Notes: generated from the letters alone by a model not told the origin. A stretch of 64,000 bases of DNA from Chitinophagaceae bacterium (GCA_016710935.1 JADJTY010000003.1:62001-126000); one strand, 5' to 3'. Positions 53,790 through 63,141 are shown, counted from the first letter of the stretch. Made by a program: numbers and translations.

Positions 53790-54701
53790 CTAACTTTTAA
53801 ACAGAACCAACAAGTTACCCAATTTTTCTTTCAGATTTTTGCGATGTACTATAAAATCTAAAAATCCATGCTCCAGTAAAAATTCGCTGCGTTGGAAGCC
53901 GTCGGGCAGGTCTTTTTTAATGGTTTCTTTAATTACCCGGGGGCCGGCAAAACCAATGAGGGCATCGGGTTCGGCACAAATTACATCGCCCAACATGGCA
54001 AAGGAGGCGGTGGTACCGCCAAACGTTGGATCTGTACAAAGAGAGATGTACGGAATTTTTTTATCGCTCAGCTGAGATAGTTTACCGGAGGTTTTTGCCA
54101 GCTGCATTAATGAAAAGGCGCTTTCCATCATGCGGGCACCGCCGCTTTTATTAATGATCATGAACGGGATATTGTGCAGTATGCAATAATCGCAGGCACG
54201 GCTTATTTTTTCGCCCATTACACTGCCCAGGCTGCCGCCGATAAATTCAAAATCCATGCAGGCAACAACCAGGTCGTTCGTATTTACTTTTCCATGTGCT
54301 ACCGTAATGGAATCGTGTATGCCGGTCTTTTCATAGGTTTCTTCCAAACGCTTGCCATAGGCTTTCAGGTCAACAAACTCCAGATAATCTTTGGATATAA
54401 TGTTGGCAAAAAGTTCGGTATACTGGTTATCATCAAACAAAATTTCAAAATACTCCTGACTGCCTATGCGGTGATGATATTCACATTTGGGGCATACAAA
54501 CTTGTTTTCGCCAAGTTCAGAAACGGGGCTGGTATATTTGCAGGAAGGGCATTTAGACCAGAGACCTTCGGGCGCATCTTTTTTATCTTTGGTTGAGGTA
54601 AGGATGCCTTTCTTCATGCGTTTAAACCAATTGGCTTTTCGCTCTTCGGCAGAGGCTTCTTCCCCGGCCAGGCTGGCATCAAAATCTTCTTCTTTCTTCA
54701 T
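53790..54701 (-). CDS. accD: Acetyl-CoA carboxylase carboxyltransferase subunit beta
   Basis: 303 residues. It makes malonyl-CoA together with AccA. The N-terminal zinc ribbon CPSCKYTSPVSELGENKFVC and PKC supplies four cysteines. The crotonase-like domain has GGSLGSVMGEKISRACDY, NKSGGARMMESAFSLMQ and FGGTTASFAMLGDV. The gene lies upstream of the T9SS protein and downstream of fbaA. accA is not in the window. Confidence 0.95.
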   Translation of the reverse strand: MKKEEDFDASLAGEEASAEERKANWFKRMKKGILTSTKDKKDAPEGLWSKCPSCKYTSPVSELGENKFVCPKCEYHHRIGSQEYFEILFDDNQYTELFANIISKDYLEFVDLKAYGKRLEETYEKTGIHDSITVAHGKVNTNDLVVACMDFEFIGGSLGSVMGEKISRACDYCILHNIPFMIINKSGGARMMESAFSLMQLAKTSGKLSQLSDKKIPYISLCTDPTFGGTTASFAMLGDVICAEPDALIGFAGPRVIKETIKKDLPDGFQRSEFLLEHGFLDFIVHRKNLKEKLGNLLVLFKS

Positions 54702-54768
54702 CCGTTTTCTGTTAACAGTTAATGGTTATTGAGTTCATGGCTGTATACAAGGGCAAATCAAAACTGAA

Positions 54769-55836
54769 TTATGCGTTCCTGTTTATACAATTTAAATCTT
54801 CAAAAGCCACTTCTAATCTTTTAATGAAACTTTCTTCTCCTTTACGTAACCAAACCCTTGGGTCGTAATGTTTTTTGTTGGGTTTATCATCCCCCTCCGG
54901 GTTGCCCAACTGGCCTTGTAAATAGGCTTCGTTCTTTTTATAATTTGCTAAAATACCTTCCCAGAATGCCCACTGCAGATCGGTATCAATATTCATTTTG
55001 ATGGCGCCGTAACTGATCGCTTCGCGTATCTGATTCTGAGGAGAACCGCTGCCACCATGAAATACAAAGTATACCGGTTTTTCGCCTGTGTTAAGTGTTT
55101 TGGTTATATAGTCCTGGCTGTTCTTTAAAATGATGGGCGTTAACTGTACATTACCCGATTTGTAAACACCATGCACGTTCCCAAATGCTGCGGCTACAGT
55201 AAACAGTTTTCCTACCTTACTCAACTCTGTGTAAGAATAGGCAACATGTTCAGGTTGTGTATATAATTTTGCATTATCAATATCACTGTTATCAACACCA
55301 TCTTCCTCGCCACCGGTAACACCTAATTCTATTTCGATACTCATGCCCAGCGGCGCCATGCGTTTGTAAAATTCAACCGAAGTGGCAATGTTCTCTTCAA
55401 TCGGTTCTTCCGACAGATCGAGCATATGAGAGCTGTATAAAGGCTGTCTTTTTTCTTTGTAAAACTGTTCGCCTGCATCTATTAAGCCGCTAACCCAGGG
55501 CAGCCATTTTTTTGATGCATGATCGGTGTGTAACACAACCGGCACCCCATAATATTTAGCTACATTATGAATATGTAAAGCACCCGAAACACCACCGGAG
55601 ATATTGCCCTGCAACTGATCGTTGGGCATTCCTTTGCCGGCTATAAACTGGGCCCCTCCATTACTGAACTGAATAATAACCGGTGAGTTTACTTTGGCAG
55701 CGGCTTCTAAAGTGGCATTGATGGTATTTGTGCCAATGGTGTTTACTGCAGGCAATGCAAACTGATTGTCTTTTGCATCGTTGTATAATGCTTCTAATTC
55801 GGCACCAAATAAAACACCGGAACTGTATTTACTCAT
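54769..55836 (-). CDS. fbaA: Class II fructose-bisphosphate aldolase
   Basis: 355 residues, the class IIA (E. coli FbaA) type. It interconverts fructose 1,6-bisphosphate with glyceraldehyde 3-phosphate and dihydroxyacetone phosphate, using zinc. VVLHTDHASKKWLPWVSG (zinc and catalytic Asp), SSHMLDLSEE, VFHGGSGSPQNQIREAI and KMNIDTDLQWAFWEG are present. A -7 element TACATTTG lies 17 nt upstream of the ATG (55853-55860, minus strand). Confidence 0.96.
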   Translation of the reverse strand: MSKYSSGVLFGAELEALYNDAKDNQFALPAVNTIGTNTINATLEAAAKVNSPVIIQFSNGGAQFIAGKGMPNDQLQGNISGGVSGALHIHNVAKYYGVPVVLHTDHASKKWLPWVSGLIDAGEQFYKEKRQPLYSSHMLDLSEEPIEENIATSVEFYKRMAPLGMSIEIELGVTGGEEDGVDNSDIDNAKLYTQPEHVAYSYTELSKVGKLFTVAAAFGNVHGVYKSGNVQLTPIILKNSQDYITKTLNTGEKPVYFVFHGGSGSPQNQIREAISYGAIKMNIDTDLQWAFWEGILANYKKNEAYLQGQLGNPEGDDKPNKKHYDPRVWLRKGEESFIKRLEVAFEDLNCINRNA

Positions 55837-55852
55837 AAGTTATTATTTTTTA

Positions 55853-55860
55853 CAAATGTA
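55853..55860 (-). promoter_or_regulatory. -7 promoter element of fbaA
   Basis: TACATTTG on the minus strand, ideal consensus for the -7 position; no clear -33. Confidence 0.45.
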
Positions 55861-55874
55861 AGGAAGATGACCGA

Positions 55875-56654
55875 TTAATTAATGCCTTGAATTTGAGCAA
55901 TTAACCGGGTAAAATAAGCCGGTGATTGCTGCATTCTGCTTCCATACCAGCTAAAGCATTCGCCATCTGCCAATATTATTTTTGTACCGGGCAGTTGTTT
56001 GCTTATTTCATCTATATGTTTTTGTTTAAAAGGGTAGGGTTCGGAGGATAATAAAAGCAATTGGCAATTGGCAATATGCAAAGCATCCATGTTTATTTCC
56101 GGATACCTGGTTTTATCAGAATAAATATTTTCAAAGCCGCATTTGATGAGCATGTCGTTTATAAAAGTATCGCCACCAATGGTCATGTATGGATCACGCC
56201 AGATGAGGTAGGCAGTTTTAAGAGGCTTCTCCATTTTGGGCATTGTAGCAAAAGACTTGTTTATACTGCCTATTAAAGTATCTGCAGCTACAGATTTTCC
56301 GGTTAAATTTCCAATATCTGCAATCATTTGCAAAGCATCAGCCAGGTTGTTTACATCGCTTACCCAAACCGGGTAATCTGCTGCCAGTGTTTCAATTTGG
56401 GCTTTCACATTTTCTTCTTTATTGGCTATGATGAGATCGGGTTGTAACTGATGTACCTGATCAATATTTACCGTTTTGGTGCCGCCCACTTTTTGTTTTG
56501 ATTTAAACCAGTTTGTTGGATGCACACAAAACTTAGTGATACCAATGGTTTCGGCTCCGAGGCCGAGATCAGCTAATAATTCTGTTTGAGAGGGAACCAG
56601 CGAAATAATTCTTTTGGGGATGTAATTGAGATCGGCAGTTTGCTGTAAGATCAT
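55875..56654 (-). CDS. Helical-backbone metal receptor (BtuF/FecB-like)
   Basis: 259 residues from the ATG at 56654 (MILQQTADLNYIPKRIISLV). The longer open frame up to 56759 runs across an intrinsic terminator and is rejected. PSQTELLADLGLGAETIGIT and the WVSDVNNLADALQMI helix fit the periplasmic-binding fold used for vitamin B12, haem or siderophores. There is no obvious signal peptide in the accepted start, so the protein may be cytoplasmic or the annotation of export uncertain. No permease or ATPase is adjacent. Confidence 0.8.
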   Translation of the reverse strand: MILQQTADLNYIPKRIISLVPSQTELLADLGLGAETIGITKFCVHPTNWFKSKQKVGGTKTVNIDQVHQLQPDLIIANKEENVKAQIETLAADYPVWVSDVNNLADALQMIADIGNLTGKSVAADTLIGSINKSFATMPKMEKPLKTAYLIWRDPYMTIGGDTFINDMLIKCGFENIYSDKTRYPEINMDALHIANCQLLLLSSEPYPFKQKHIDEISKQLPGTKIILADGECFSWYGSRMQQSPAYFTRLIAQIQGIN

Positions 56655-56696
56655 TATCAAAATTAGTGATATCCAGAGATTATGAACATAAAAAAA

Positions 56697-56734
56697 CTTC
56701 CACAAAAACCTGTCGTTACGGGTTTCTGTGGAAG
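56697..56734 (-). terminator. Strong intrinsic terminator upstream of the metal receptor gene
   Basis: On the minus strand, CTTCCACAGAAACCC pairs with GGTTTTTGTGGAAG and is followed by TTTTTT. It ends transcription from the repeat-peptide region before the metal receptor gene, and fixes that gene's start downstream. Confidence 0.88.
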
Positions 56735-56803
56735 TCCAATTTTTTAACCAGCTAAGCACGAGCCGGTTTTTTCAGGATGTTGGAGCTTGCTTTTCAAAGG
56801 GGG

Positions 56804-57045
56804 TTACCTTTTATGTAGCATTACTCTTAATAAATTATCCTGGTTCCAGTGTTCTTCATTTTCGCCATCATCGCTTTTCAGGGCATAGGCAGGATATTGG
56901 TTTTTCTTTGGTTTTTCGGCTATCATCGCTTGTTACAGCATAAGCCAGGATATTGGTATTCTTTTGGTTTTTTTGCCATCATCGCTTTTAAGGGCATAGG
57001 CAGGATATTGGTTTTTGTTACTTTCAGATCAAATTGGTTTTTCAT
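56804..57045 (-). CDS. Putative repeat peptide gene with broken frames (RiPP-like)
   Basis: As sequenced, no frame spans the locus, but three consecutive stretches encode the same 18-residue unit in different frames. Units contain QYPAYA, then SDD, then a K/R-K-P-K linker. Length changes in four short runs (three extra bases, one missing) restore a 79-residue product starting MKNQFDLKVTK and ending NQDNLLRVMLHKR. This sits directly upstream of a strong terminator. The layout of short leader plus repeated core suggests a ribosomally made modified peptide. No maturase lies nearby. It could also be decayed or non-coding repeat DNA. Confidence 0.35.
56864..57010. repeat. Three tandem repeats of about 55 bp
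   Basis: Copies of CATCGCTTTTAAGGGCATAG with GGATATTGGTTTTT lie about 55-56 bp apart (ATCATCGC at 56867, 56922 and 56978). They are the nucleotide basis of the putative repeat peptide. Confidence 0.85.
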
Positions 57046-57440
57046 CAGGACAAGATCTTCAAGCGTCAATTGGTTTTAAAAATTAAAAAGAAGTTGACTG
57101 ATATTGGATTGTTTGTTGGTTTTTCACAAACATTGGATTGAATATGTTGGTTTTAATCAGGATGTTGGATAATGATTGATATTTAATTCCTATCAATCAA
57201 CTTCTGACACAAAGATGCAACAGTTTAACATTCCTTTATAGAGCGATATTGCTCTTTTTTCGTGCTACTGCAATTACTACGGCACTCGTATTAATCCAGA
57301 TTTAGATATAGAACAGTTACGTTTTGAGGAATCGTAAAAATACGTATCTGGTATGGTGTTATTTCTGCATACAATATCTGCTGTATTGATAAAATACAGT
57401 GCAGTATTGATTTTAAGGCGTTCGTAGTTTAACGGTACAC
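57046..57440. other. Non-coding stretch upstream of the repeat peptide
   Basis: No convincing gene in 395 bp. The TTGGTTTT motif recurs (57035, 57070, 57116, 57148) and continues into the repeat region, which may reflect a degenerate older repeat or RNA structure. A small GAGCGATATTGCTC hairpin is at 57240-57253. Confidence 0.5.
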
Positions 57441-58814
57441 TTATTTGGTAAGACTCTGAATGATGTCGTATTTGGTAACAATATGGATACTGCCGCTTTC
57501 ATCCCTGCTTAAAACGGCACCATTTTCTTTGGTAATAAAAGTACTTAAACGCTCAACAGGTGTCTCAAATGCTACTTCGGGGTAGGCTTTTTCCATAACG
57601 GATTCAACTGTTTGGGTTTTAATATCAGGATTACTTAAGATCTTATTGAATAAACCTCCTGCAGATATAGCGCCAATGCTGGTTTCCTTATCCATGACCG
57701 GAATATTTTCTATATCATATTTACGCATCAGTTCAATAGCATCAGCTACTGTATTTTCTTTATTTAAGTGGATTAAGCGTTGGGCACCCCGGCCTCCAAC
57801 CAGGTCTTTAAAGGTTTTTACATCTAAAAAGCCTCTTTCAAGCATCCATTGGTCGTTATAAACCTTGCCTACATACCTGCTTCCGTGGTCATGAAAGATC
57901 AATACTACTACATCATCCTTTTTCAGCTGGTCTTTCCCACCGGGGCCTTTGGCAAGCTGCATCATACCCTGTAAACAGCTGCCTGCGCTATATCCGCAAA
58001 ACATACCCTCTTCCTTTGCAATGCGCCTGGCCATTACCGCACCGTCTTTATCGGTAACTTTTGTAAACTCGTCTATTACACTCATATCGTAGTTGGCGGG
58101 TACAAAATCTTCTCCAAATCCTTCGCTTATATAGGGATAAACCTCCTTCTGATCTAGCTCTCCTGTTTCAAAATATTTCTTCAGTAAAGAGCCATAACTA
58201 TCAATGGCCCATACTTTTATGTTTGGATTTTTTTCTTTTAAATATTTGCCTGTACCTACTATGGTACCACCAGTACCTGTAGCAACAACCAGGTGTGTTA
58301 CTTTACCTTCGGTCTGTTCCCAGATCTCAGGGCCGGTTTGTTCGTAGTGTGCCTGGCGGTTTGCTAAGTTATCGTATTGGTTTACGTACCAGCTATTGGG
58401 CACTTCTGTAGCCAGGCGTTTTGAAACAGAATAGTAACTTCGGGGATCTTCCGGCTCCACATTGGTAGGGCAAACGATCACTTCGGCACCTACCGCTTTT
58501 AAAATATCTGCTTTTTCTTTTGATTGCTTATCGGTGGTTGTAAAAATGCATTTATATCCTTTTACACAAGCGGCTAAGGCAAGTCCCATACCGGTATTAC
58601 CGCTTGTGCCTTCAATAATGGTGCCTCCGGGTTTTATTTTTCCTTCCTGCTCAGCTACTTCCAGCATTTTTAATGCCATGCGGTCTTTGATCGAATTACC
58701 AGGATTGAAATACTCCACTTTTGCCAACACCGTGCAGGGCAGGTTTTTTGTAATGTTGTTTAGTTTGATAAGGGGAGTATTACCTATAGTTTCGAGAATG
58801 TTATTTAGCCACAT
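57441..58814 (-). CDS. PLP-dependent cystathionine beta-synthase/cysteine synthase with two CBS domains
   Basis: 457 residues. The catalytic lysine lies in YFNPGNSIKDRMALKM (about residue 43), followed by EGTSGNTGMGLALA and TGTGGTIVGTGKYLKEK for cofactor binding. The C-terminal CBS pair (about residues 345-455) contains AIELMRKYDIENIPVMDKE and is regulatory. The two-domain form and SYGSLLKKYFETGE favour cystathionine beta-synthase over O-acetylserine sulfhydrylase, but either reaction is possible. A -7 element TACCTTTG lies just upstream (58834-58841, minus strand). Confidence 0.9.
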   Translation of the reverse strand: MWLNNILETIGNTPLIKLNNITKNLPCTVLAKVEYFNPGNSIKDRMALKMLEVAEQEGKIKPGGTIIEGTSGNTGMGLALAACVKGYKCIFTTTDKQSKEKADILKAVGAEVIVCPTNVEPEDPRSYYSVSKRLATEVPNSWYVNQYDNLANRQAHYEQTGPEIWEQTEGKVTHLVVATGTGGTIVGTGKYLKEKNPNIKVWAIDSYGSLLKKYFETGELDQKEVYPYISEGFGEDFVPANYDMSVIDEFTKVTDKDGAVMARRIAKEEGMFCGYSAGSCLQGMMQLAKGPGGKDQLKKDDVVVLIFHDHGSRYVGKVYNDQWMLERGFLDVKTFKDLVGGRGAQRLIHLNKENTVADAIELMRKYDIENIPVMDKETSIGAISAGGLFNKILSNPDIKTQTVESVMEKAYPEVAFETPVERLSTFITKENGAVLSRDESGSIHIVTKYDIIQSLTK

Positions 58815-58833
58815 ATAGAATCGTTATTTGCGG

Positions 58834-58841
58834 CAAAGGTA
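58834..58841 (-). promoter_or_regulatory. -7 promoter element of the CBS-type gene
   Basis: TACCTTTG on the minus strand, 19 nt before the ATG. Confidence 0.45.
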
Positions 58842-58892
58842 ATTTTTTTAGTTTAACCAGAGGAGGTGTTTTGTATGGAGTGATATTAACAA

Positions 58893-58919
58893 AAAAGGCT
58901 GCCTGAACAGCAGCCTTTT
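58893..58919 (-). terminator. Intrinsic terminator of the DUF6089/OmpA gene
   Basis: AAAAGGCTGC pairs with GCAGCCTTTT around CTGAACA, with A/T tails. Confidence 0.85.
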
Positions 58920-58936
58920 GTAAATTATTTGCAGGG

Positions 58937-60313
58937 TCATTTTTTAATGATGGTTATTTCCACTCTGCGGTTACGCCATTGTTGTGTGTTGTCTAGTGGG
59001 ATGGTTTCGCCATAGTGTGCTGTAGTGATTCTATCTGCAGGAATATTATAACTCAGTAAATAATCTCTGGTTATAATGGCTCTTTCGGCAGATAACTGCA
59101 TATTAACAGCATTGGTACCTAAATTGTCTGAATGCCCCGACACATGTACAAGCAGTGTGTTATCAGCTTTTAGTATAGCCACAATGCCCTGCAAAGTTTT
59201 AAAGGCATCTGAAACCAACATGGATCTGTCCAGATCAAAATAGATCCTGTAGGTCATCGAGTCTGTTGAAACAGCGGCCAGGTCTGCCCCTTCAATAAAA
59301 GGCAAGGGACAACCATTGTTTTGTTTACTGCCTTTTACATCAGGGCATTTATCAAAGGCATCAGTAATTCCGTCGGCATCCAGGTCTGTTTCGTTATTTT
59401 GTACCGGCAGCGTAACCTCTTTTTTTACGGGCTTTTTTGTTTTCTTTGATTTCAATGCATAGGCAACTTTTAACTGGGTTGTGTAATAACCGTCTTTATC
59501 AGCGGCATCTCCGCGTTTAAGTGCCGGGTTTATGGGATAAGCACCTCCGCCACGATAGGTAAATTTAGATGTATTGGGGTTTTTTGCATCTAATCGTGCT
59601 TTATCCGGATAATAAGTTGAAACATCATCCAGGTAATCTGTGCCGGTTGCCCTGAAGTTAAATTCGCCCAACAGCATGATCTTATTATTGATTTTATATT
59701 TAAAGCCAAATCCTATGGGGTATTCCACAGCCATGGTGCTGTACATACCGGGATAGCCTGGCAGGCCCTGGCCTTCGGTACCAAGCTCACGCAAGGGATG
59801 CGTGCCGCCTGACCCAAAATAAGCACGTGGATTAAAACGAAAAGCTCCAATACCTGCAAAAAGATACGGGCTGAACCTGTATTTATCCATGTTCATTAAG
59901 GTAAACTCTGCTGCCAGCGAAAATTCAAGTATAGTTGACCTGAAACTCAGGTTTCGTCCCGGGTGAGCGCCGCCCTCTTTGCTATCGTATCCCTGTACAT
60001 TGTGAAAACCAATGTCGAATCTCGCATTTAAATGAGGAACGATGGCATAGTTCAAACCCACACCGGAGGCATAACTTGATTGCCGGAAAGCTGTATTACC
60101 TTTAATAAGATCGCCCACATAATTGGCAATACCAATTCCTCCGGTAATACTAAGTTTAGAAAGGTTATCAGTTTTTACCAGCTTTTTCTTTGGTTGTTTT
60201 TCATCAGGTTTTGTAGCAACTGATGGTGTACCAGGTGGAGGCAATTGCTGACCTATAGCATTAGATGTAACCAATATTCCCAGGAACAGGATACAAAACC
60301 TGATCATTTTCAT
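58937..60313 (-). CDS. DUF6089 (PorG-like) beta-barrel with C-terminal OmpA domain
   Basis: 458 residues. Signal peptide (FCILFLGILVTSNAIGQ) and a Pro/Lys-rich spacer precede a DUF6089-type barrel: SITGGIGIANYVGDLIKGNT, GYDSKEGGAHPGRNLSFRS, ELGTEGQGLPGYPGMYS and TDYLDDVSTYYPDKA. A short calcium-binding-like DLDADGITDAFDKCPD (TSP type 3) follows. The OmpA domain (about residues 350-455) binds peptidoglycan: VHVSGHSDNLGTNAVNMQLS. DUF6089 proteins include the T9SS component PorG. It sits beside a truncated-looking paralogue. Confidence 0.88.
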   Translation of the reverse strand: MKMIRFCILFLGILVTSNAIGQQLPPPGTPSVATKPDEKQPKKKLVKTDNLSKLSITGGIGIANYVGDLIKGNTAFRQSSYASGVGLNYAIVPHLNARFDIGFHNVQGYDSKEGGAHPGRNLSFRSTILEFSLAAEFTLMNMDKYRFSPYLFAGIGAFRFNPRAYFGSGGTHPLRELGTEGQGLPGYPGMYSTMAVEYPIGFGFKYKINNKIMLLGEFNFRATGTDYLDDVSTYYPDKARLDAKNPNTSKFTYRGGGAYPINPALKRGDAADKDGYYTTQLKVAYALKSKKTKKPVKKEVTLPVQNNETDLDADGITDAFDKCPDVKGSKQNNGCPLPFIEGADLAAVSTDSMTYRIYFDLDRSMLVSDAFKTLQGIVAILKADNTLLVHVSGHSDNLGTNAVNMQLSAERAIITRDYLLSYNIPADRITTAHYGETIPLDNTQQWRNRRVEITIIKK

Positions 60314-60470
60314 AATAAGAAGTTGTTTGGAGTATTAAGTAAAACTAAAAATAATCATTTAATCTTGATTTCTTGCAATGAATAAGTTTTACACCAGCAG
60401 GTTGTTTAGCATAATATTGGCCAGAAAGGCCTTACAGGTTCTGTAATAGGTAGAACATTCCGGGATAAAA

Positions 60471-60495
60471 AAAGCAGGCTTAAAAAGCCTGCTTT
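60471..60495. terminator. Intrinsic terminator of the DUF6089 paralogue
   Basis: AAAGCAGGCTT pairs with AAGCCTGCTTT around AAA; T/A tails on both sides. Confidence 0.85.
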
Positions 60496-60524
60496 CCGGG
60501 GAGTATTTAAAATAACAGATACAT

Positions 60525-61348
60525 TTATAAATTAAATGAAATTTTTAGTTGTGTTGTAAAGAAGCCATCATTATTATCGGGATTGCCACGGGGAAGCGTT
60601 GAACTTTTTGGATAAGCCCCTGGCCTACTTCATTACCTCTCCAGGTAAACTGGGCAGTTACAGGATTTCGGGCATCCAGTAATGCTTTGTCTGGATATCC
60701 AATACGGCTTACATCATCCAGATAATCAGTCCGAGTAATTCTATAGTTAAAATCCAAAGCCAACGTTATTCTTTCATTAATAGGATATTTAACACCAATA
60801 CCTAAAGGGAATTCAAGAGCAGCCGTGTTATAAGCCTTTGGATAACCAGCAAGGCCCTGGCCTTCGGTCCCAAGTTCAGGCAGAGATTGCTTATTTCCTG
60901 ATACATCTTCGGCATAGGGGTTAAAAATCATTACACCAATACCGGCAGATACATAGGGGCTTAGAGGAAAGTTATCTAAATTAAGTATTGTATATTCACC
61001 TGCTAAGGCAAAATCGAAAACATTTGATTTAAAGCTAAGGTTCCTAGATTGATGAGCACCGCCTGATTTACTATCTGATCCCTGTAATTTTTGTATTCCA
61101 ACATCTAATCTTGCAGCAAGTTTTTGGGTAAATGCATAAGTCAACCCTGCGCTAAACGAGAAACTTGTTTGTTTAAACACGCCATTTTTTTTGATAAGGT
61201 CGCCATAGTAATTGGCTGTACCTACACCAGCAGAAATCCTGAATTTAGAGGCAGATGCGCCATCAAGATTTCTTGGAGATTCCTGTGCGTGGGAAATTAA
61301 GGTTAAAAATATTCCGGATAGTATAAAAGTAAATTTTAAAATTTTCAT
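60525..61348 (-). CDS. DUF6089 (PorG-like) outer-membrane protein (one frame break)
   Basis: Paralogue of the DUF6089/OmpA gene without the OmpA part. Signal peptide IFLTLISHAQ, then ISAGVGTANYYGDLIKKNGV, SDSKSGGAHQSRNLSFKS, ELGTEGQGLAGYPKAYN and TDYLDDVSRIGYPDKA. The open frame ends at 60545 in unrelated residues. Adding one base to the 4-C run at 60617-60620 gives GAYPKSSTLPRGNPDNNDGF and FTTQLKISFNL, which aligns with its neighbour's GAYPINPALKRGDAADKDGY and TTQLK, and moves the stop to 60525. About 274 residues result. It is a barrel protein tied to T9SS or the outer membrane. Confidence 0.82.
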
Positions 61349-61544
61349 GAACAGCTTTTTTAAATTGGTTATAATTTGAAGTTGAGTTGAAATTGTAAGA
61401 TTTTGTATTTATATCATCACTTCATTTTGTAAATATAACATATATTTTGAAATGTCTGGAATCATGGGGTTATATAATTACTAAGTTTATAGGACGCATA
61501 ATAAATAAAAAAAGTTTCAATTTTTCAGGATACTGCCAGCATAA

Positions 61545-63137
61545 TTAATTGGTGTCCAAAATTTGCAACGCTTTCTTAATGCCTTCATCCGATGTATTCA
61601 TCACTTCAAAATAACCTTCATTACGCCATATCTGGCGGGCAATGGATGATTTAATGTGGTTGGAAAGACTTGATTTTTCCTTTGCCGAAACCACATTGAT
61701 GTTAATTGAATCTTTAGACGCAGCATCACTAAATTGTTTCCAGTTCTCTTCACTTAAATTAAACCCTTTGATAAAATCAGCAGGGGTTTTAAAAGACTTT
61801 AATATAGCCTGGTTTTGAAGATAAAAATTATATACAAAGCCGCTGATGGTATTCATATTATAAATAGCAGCAGAATTTTTACTAAAACCGGTGGTATCTA
61901 TGCCGATATAGTAATCAGGGGCAATGCCACCTTTGGCATAAACTGATTTACCACCCTTCGTTTTATATACCTTGCCCGAGTTATTTTTTACCGAATCGGT
62001 AAAAGCAGTTGCAGTATCGTTGTACCGGTTACTGATTTCATCATAGTATGCTTTTCCACCGTTTGCATAAGGCCTTTGTATACTTCTGCCAATAGGCGTA
62101 TAATACCGGGCAATGGTCAGCCGTAAGGCACTCTTATCACTCAGGTCAAATTGTTCCTGCACCAGGCCCTTTCCAAAACTGCGCCTGCCAACAATCGTTG
62201 CCCGGTCCCAATCCTGCAGGGCGCCAATCAATATTTCACTGGCACTTGCCGTACCTTCATCAGCCATAACAACCAACTTACCGGTTTCAAACTGGCCATT
62301 GCGGCGGCAGCGGTATTCTTTTTTATCAATGTGTTTTCCTTCTGTGTACGTGATCAGTTTATCACCGTCTAAAAATTCGTCGGCTATTTCTACCGCCTGG
62401 TCTAAAACGCCTCCGCCATTGCCCCTTAAATCAAGTATCAGTTTTTGCAGCCCCGCTTTCTTTAATAATTCCAGTGCTTCCATAAATTCGCGATAAGTTA
62501 CCGACGAAAATTTGTTAAGTCTTATATAACCAATTTCTTTGGTCATCATATAACTTGCATCCACGCTTACCAATGGAATTGCATCCCGGGTAATGACCGC
62601 CTGCTTTTTTTCAGCATTACGTATATAGGTAATGGAAACTTTTGTACCTCTTTCGCCCCGAAGTTTTTTTCTGAAAGCATCTGCATTGGTTTTATTGCCT
62701 GCCACCAGGCTGTCATCAATTTTTATAAACTTATCCCCTGTAACCAAACCGGCTTTAAAGCCGGGACCATCTTTTAAAACATGAATAACATTCAGGGTAT
62801 CGTTAAAAATATTGAACTCAATGCCAATGCCAAAAAATTTACCGGCCAGATCTTCATTTACCGATTGCAGATCTTCGGCAGGTATAAAAACAGAGTGGGG
62901 GTCCAGTTTGCTTAACATGGCCTGTATGGCAGTGTCGGCAAGTTTATCAAATTCCACGTCATCTACATACCGGTTTTTGATCAGGTCCATTATTTCCTGT
63001 ACGGGCCGGCGTTTTTCGGTAAAAAAGAAATGTTTGCCCGGCATACTATCCCTCATTTTATAACCGAAGTACATGCCAACGATCATGGTAATACTAAACA
63101 GCAAGGGTAGCCACACTTGTATTTTTTTATTATTCAT
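61545..63137 (-). CDS. S41-family C-terminal processing peptidase
   Basis: 530 residues from the ATG at 63137 (MNNKKIQVWLPLLF). The frame runs on to 63251, but that part is a translated 18-bp tandem repeat. One N-terminal transmembrane segment is followed by a PDZ domain (about residues 95-175, IEFNIFNDTLNVIHVLKDGP). The S41 domain shows LRGNGGGVLDQAVEIADEFL, VMADEGTASASEILIGALQD (catalytic Ser) and RRSFGKGLVQEQ (Lys). CtpA-type proteases trim or degrade envelope proteins. Confidence 0.93.
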   Translation of the reverse strand: MNNKKIQVWLPLLFSITMIVGMYFGYKMRDSMPGKHFFFTEKRRPVQEIMDLIKNRYVDDVEFDKLADTAIQAMLSKLDPHSVFIPAEDLQSVNEDLAGKFFGIGIEFNIFNDTLNVIHVLKDGPGFKAGLVTGDKFIKIDDSLVAGNKTNADAFRKKLRGERGTKVSITYIRNAEKKQAVITRDAIPLVSVDASYMMTKEIGYIRLNKFSSVTYREFMEALELLKKAGLQKLILDLRGNGGGVLDQAVEIADEFLDGDKLITYTEGKHIDKKEYRCRRNGQFETGKLVVMADEGTASASEILIGALQDWDRATIVGRRSFGKGLVQEQFDLSDKSALRLTIARYYTPIGRSIQRPYANGGKAYYDEISNRYNDTATAFTDSVKNNSGKVYKTKGGKSVYAKGGIAPDYYIGIDTTGFSKNSAAIYNMNTISGFVYNFYLQNQAILKSFKTPADFIKGFNLSEENWKQFSDAASKDSININVVSAKEKSSLSNHIKSSIARQIWRNEGYFEVMNTSDEGIKKALQILDTN

Positions 63138-63141
63138 CTTG

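Noticed and set aside
56655..56759. N-terminal extension of the metal receptor frame
   Set aside because: It crosses a strong intrinsic terminator (56697-56734) and encodes no family motif; ATG 56654 starts the conserved part.
56864..57010. CRISPR array
   Set aside because: Three 55-bp tandem copies show no repeat-spacer alternation and no cas genes are present.
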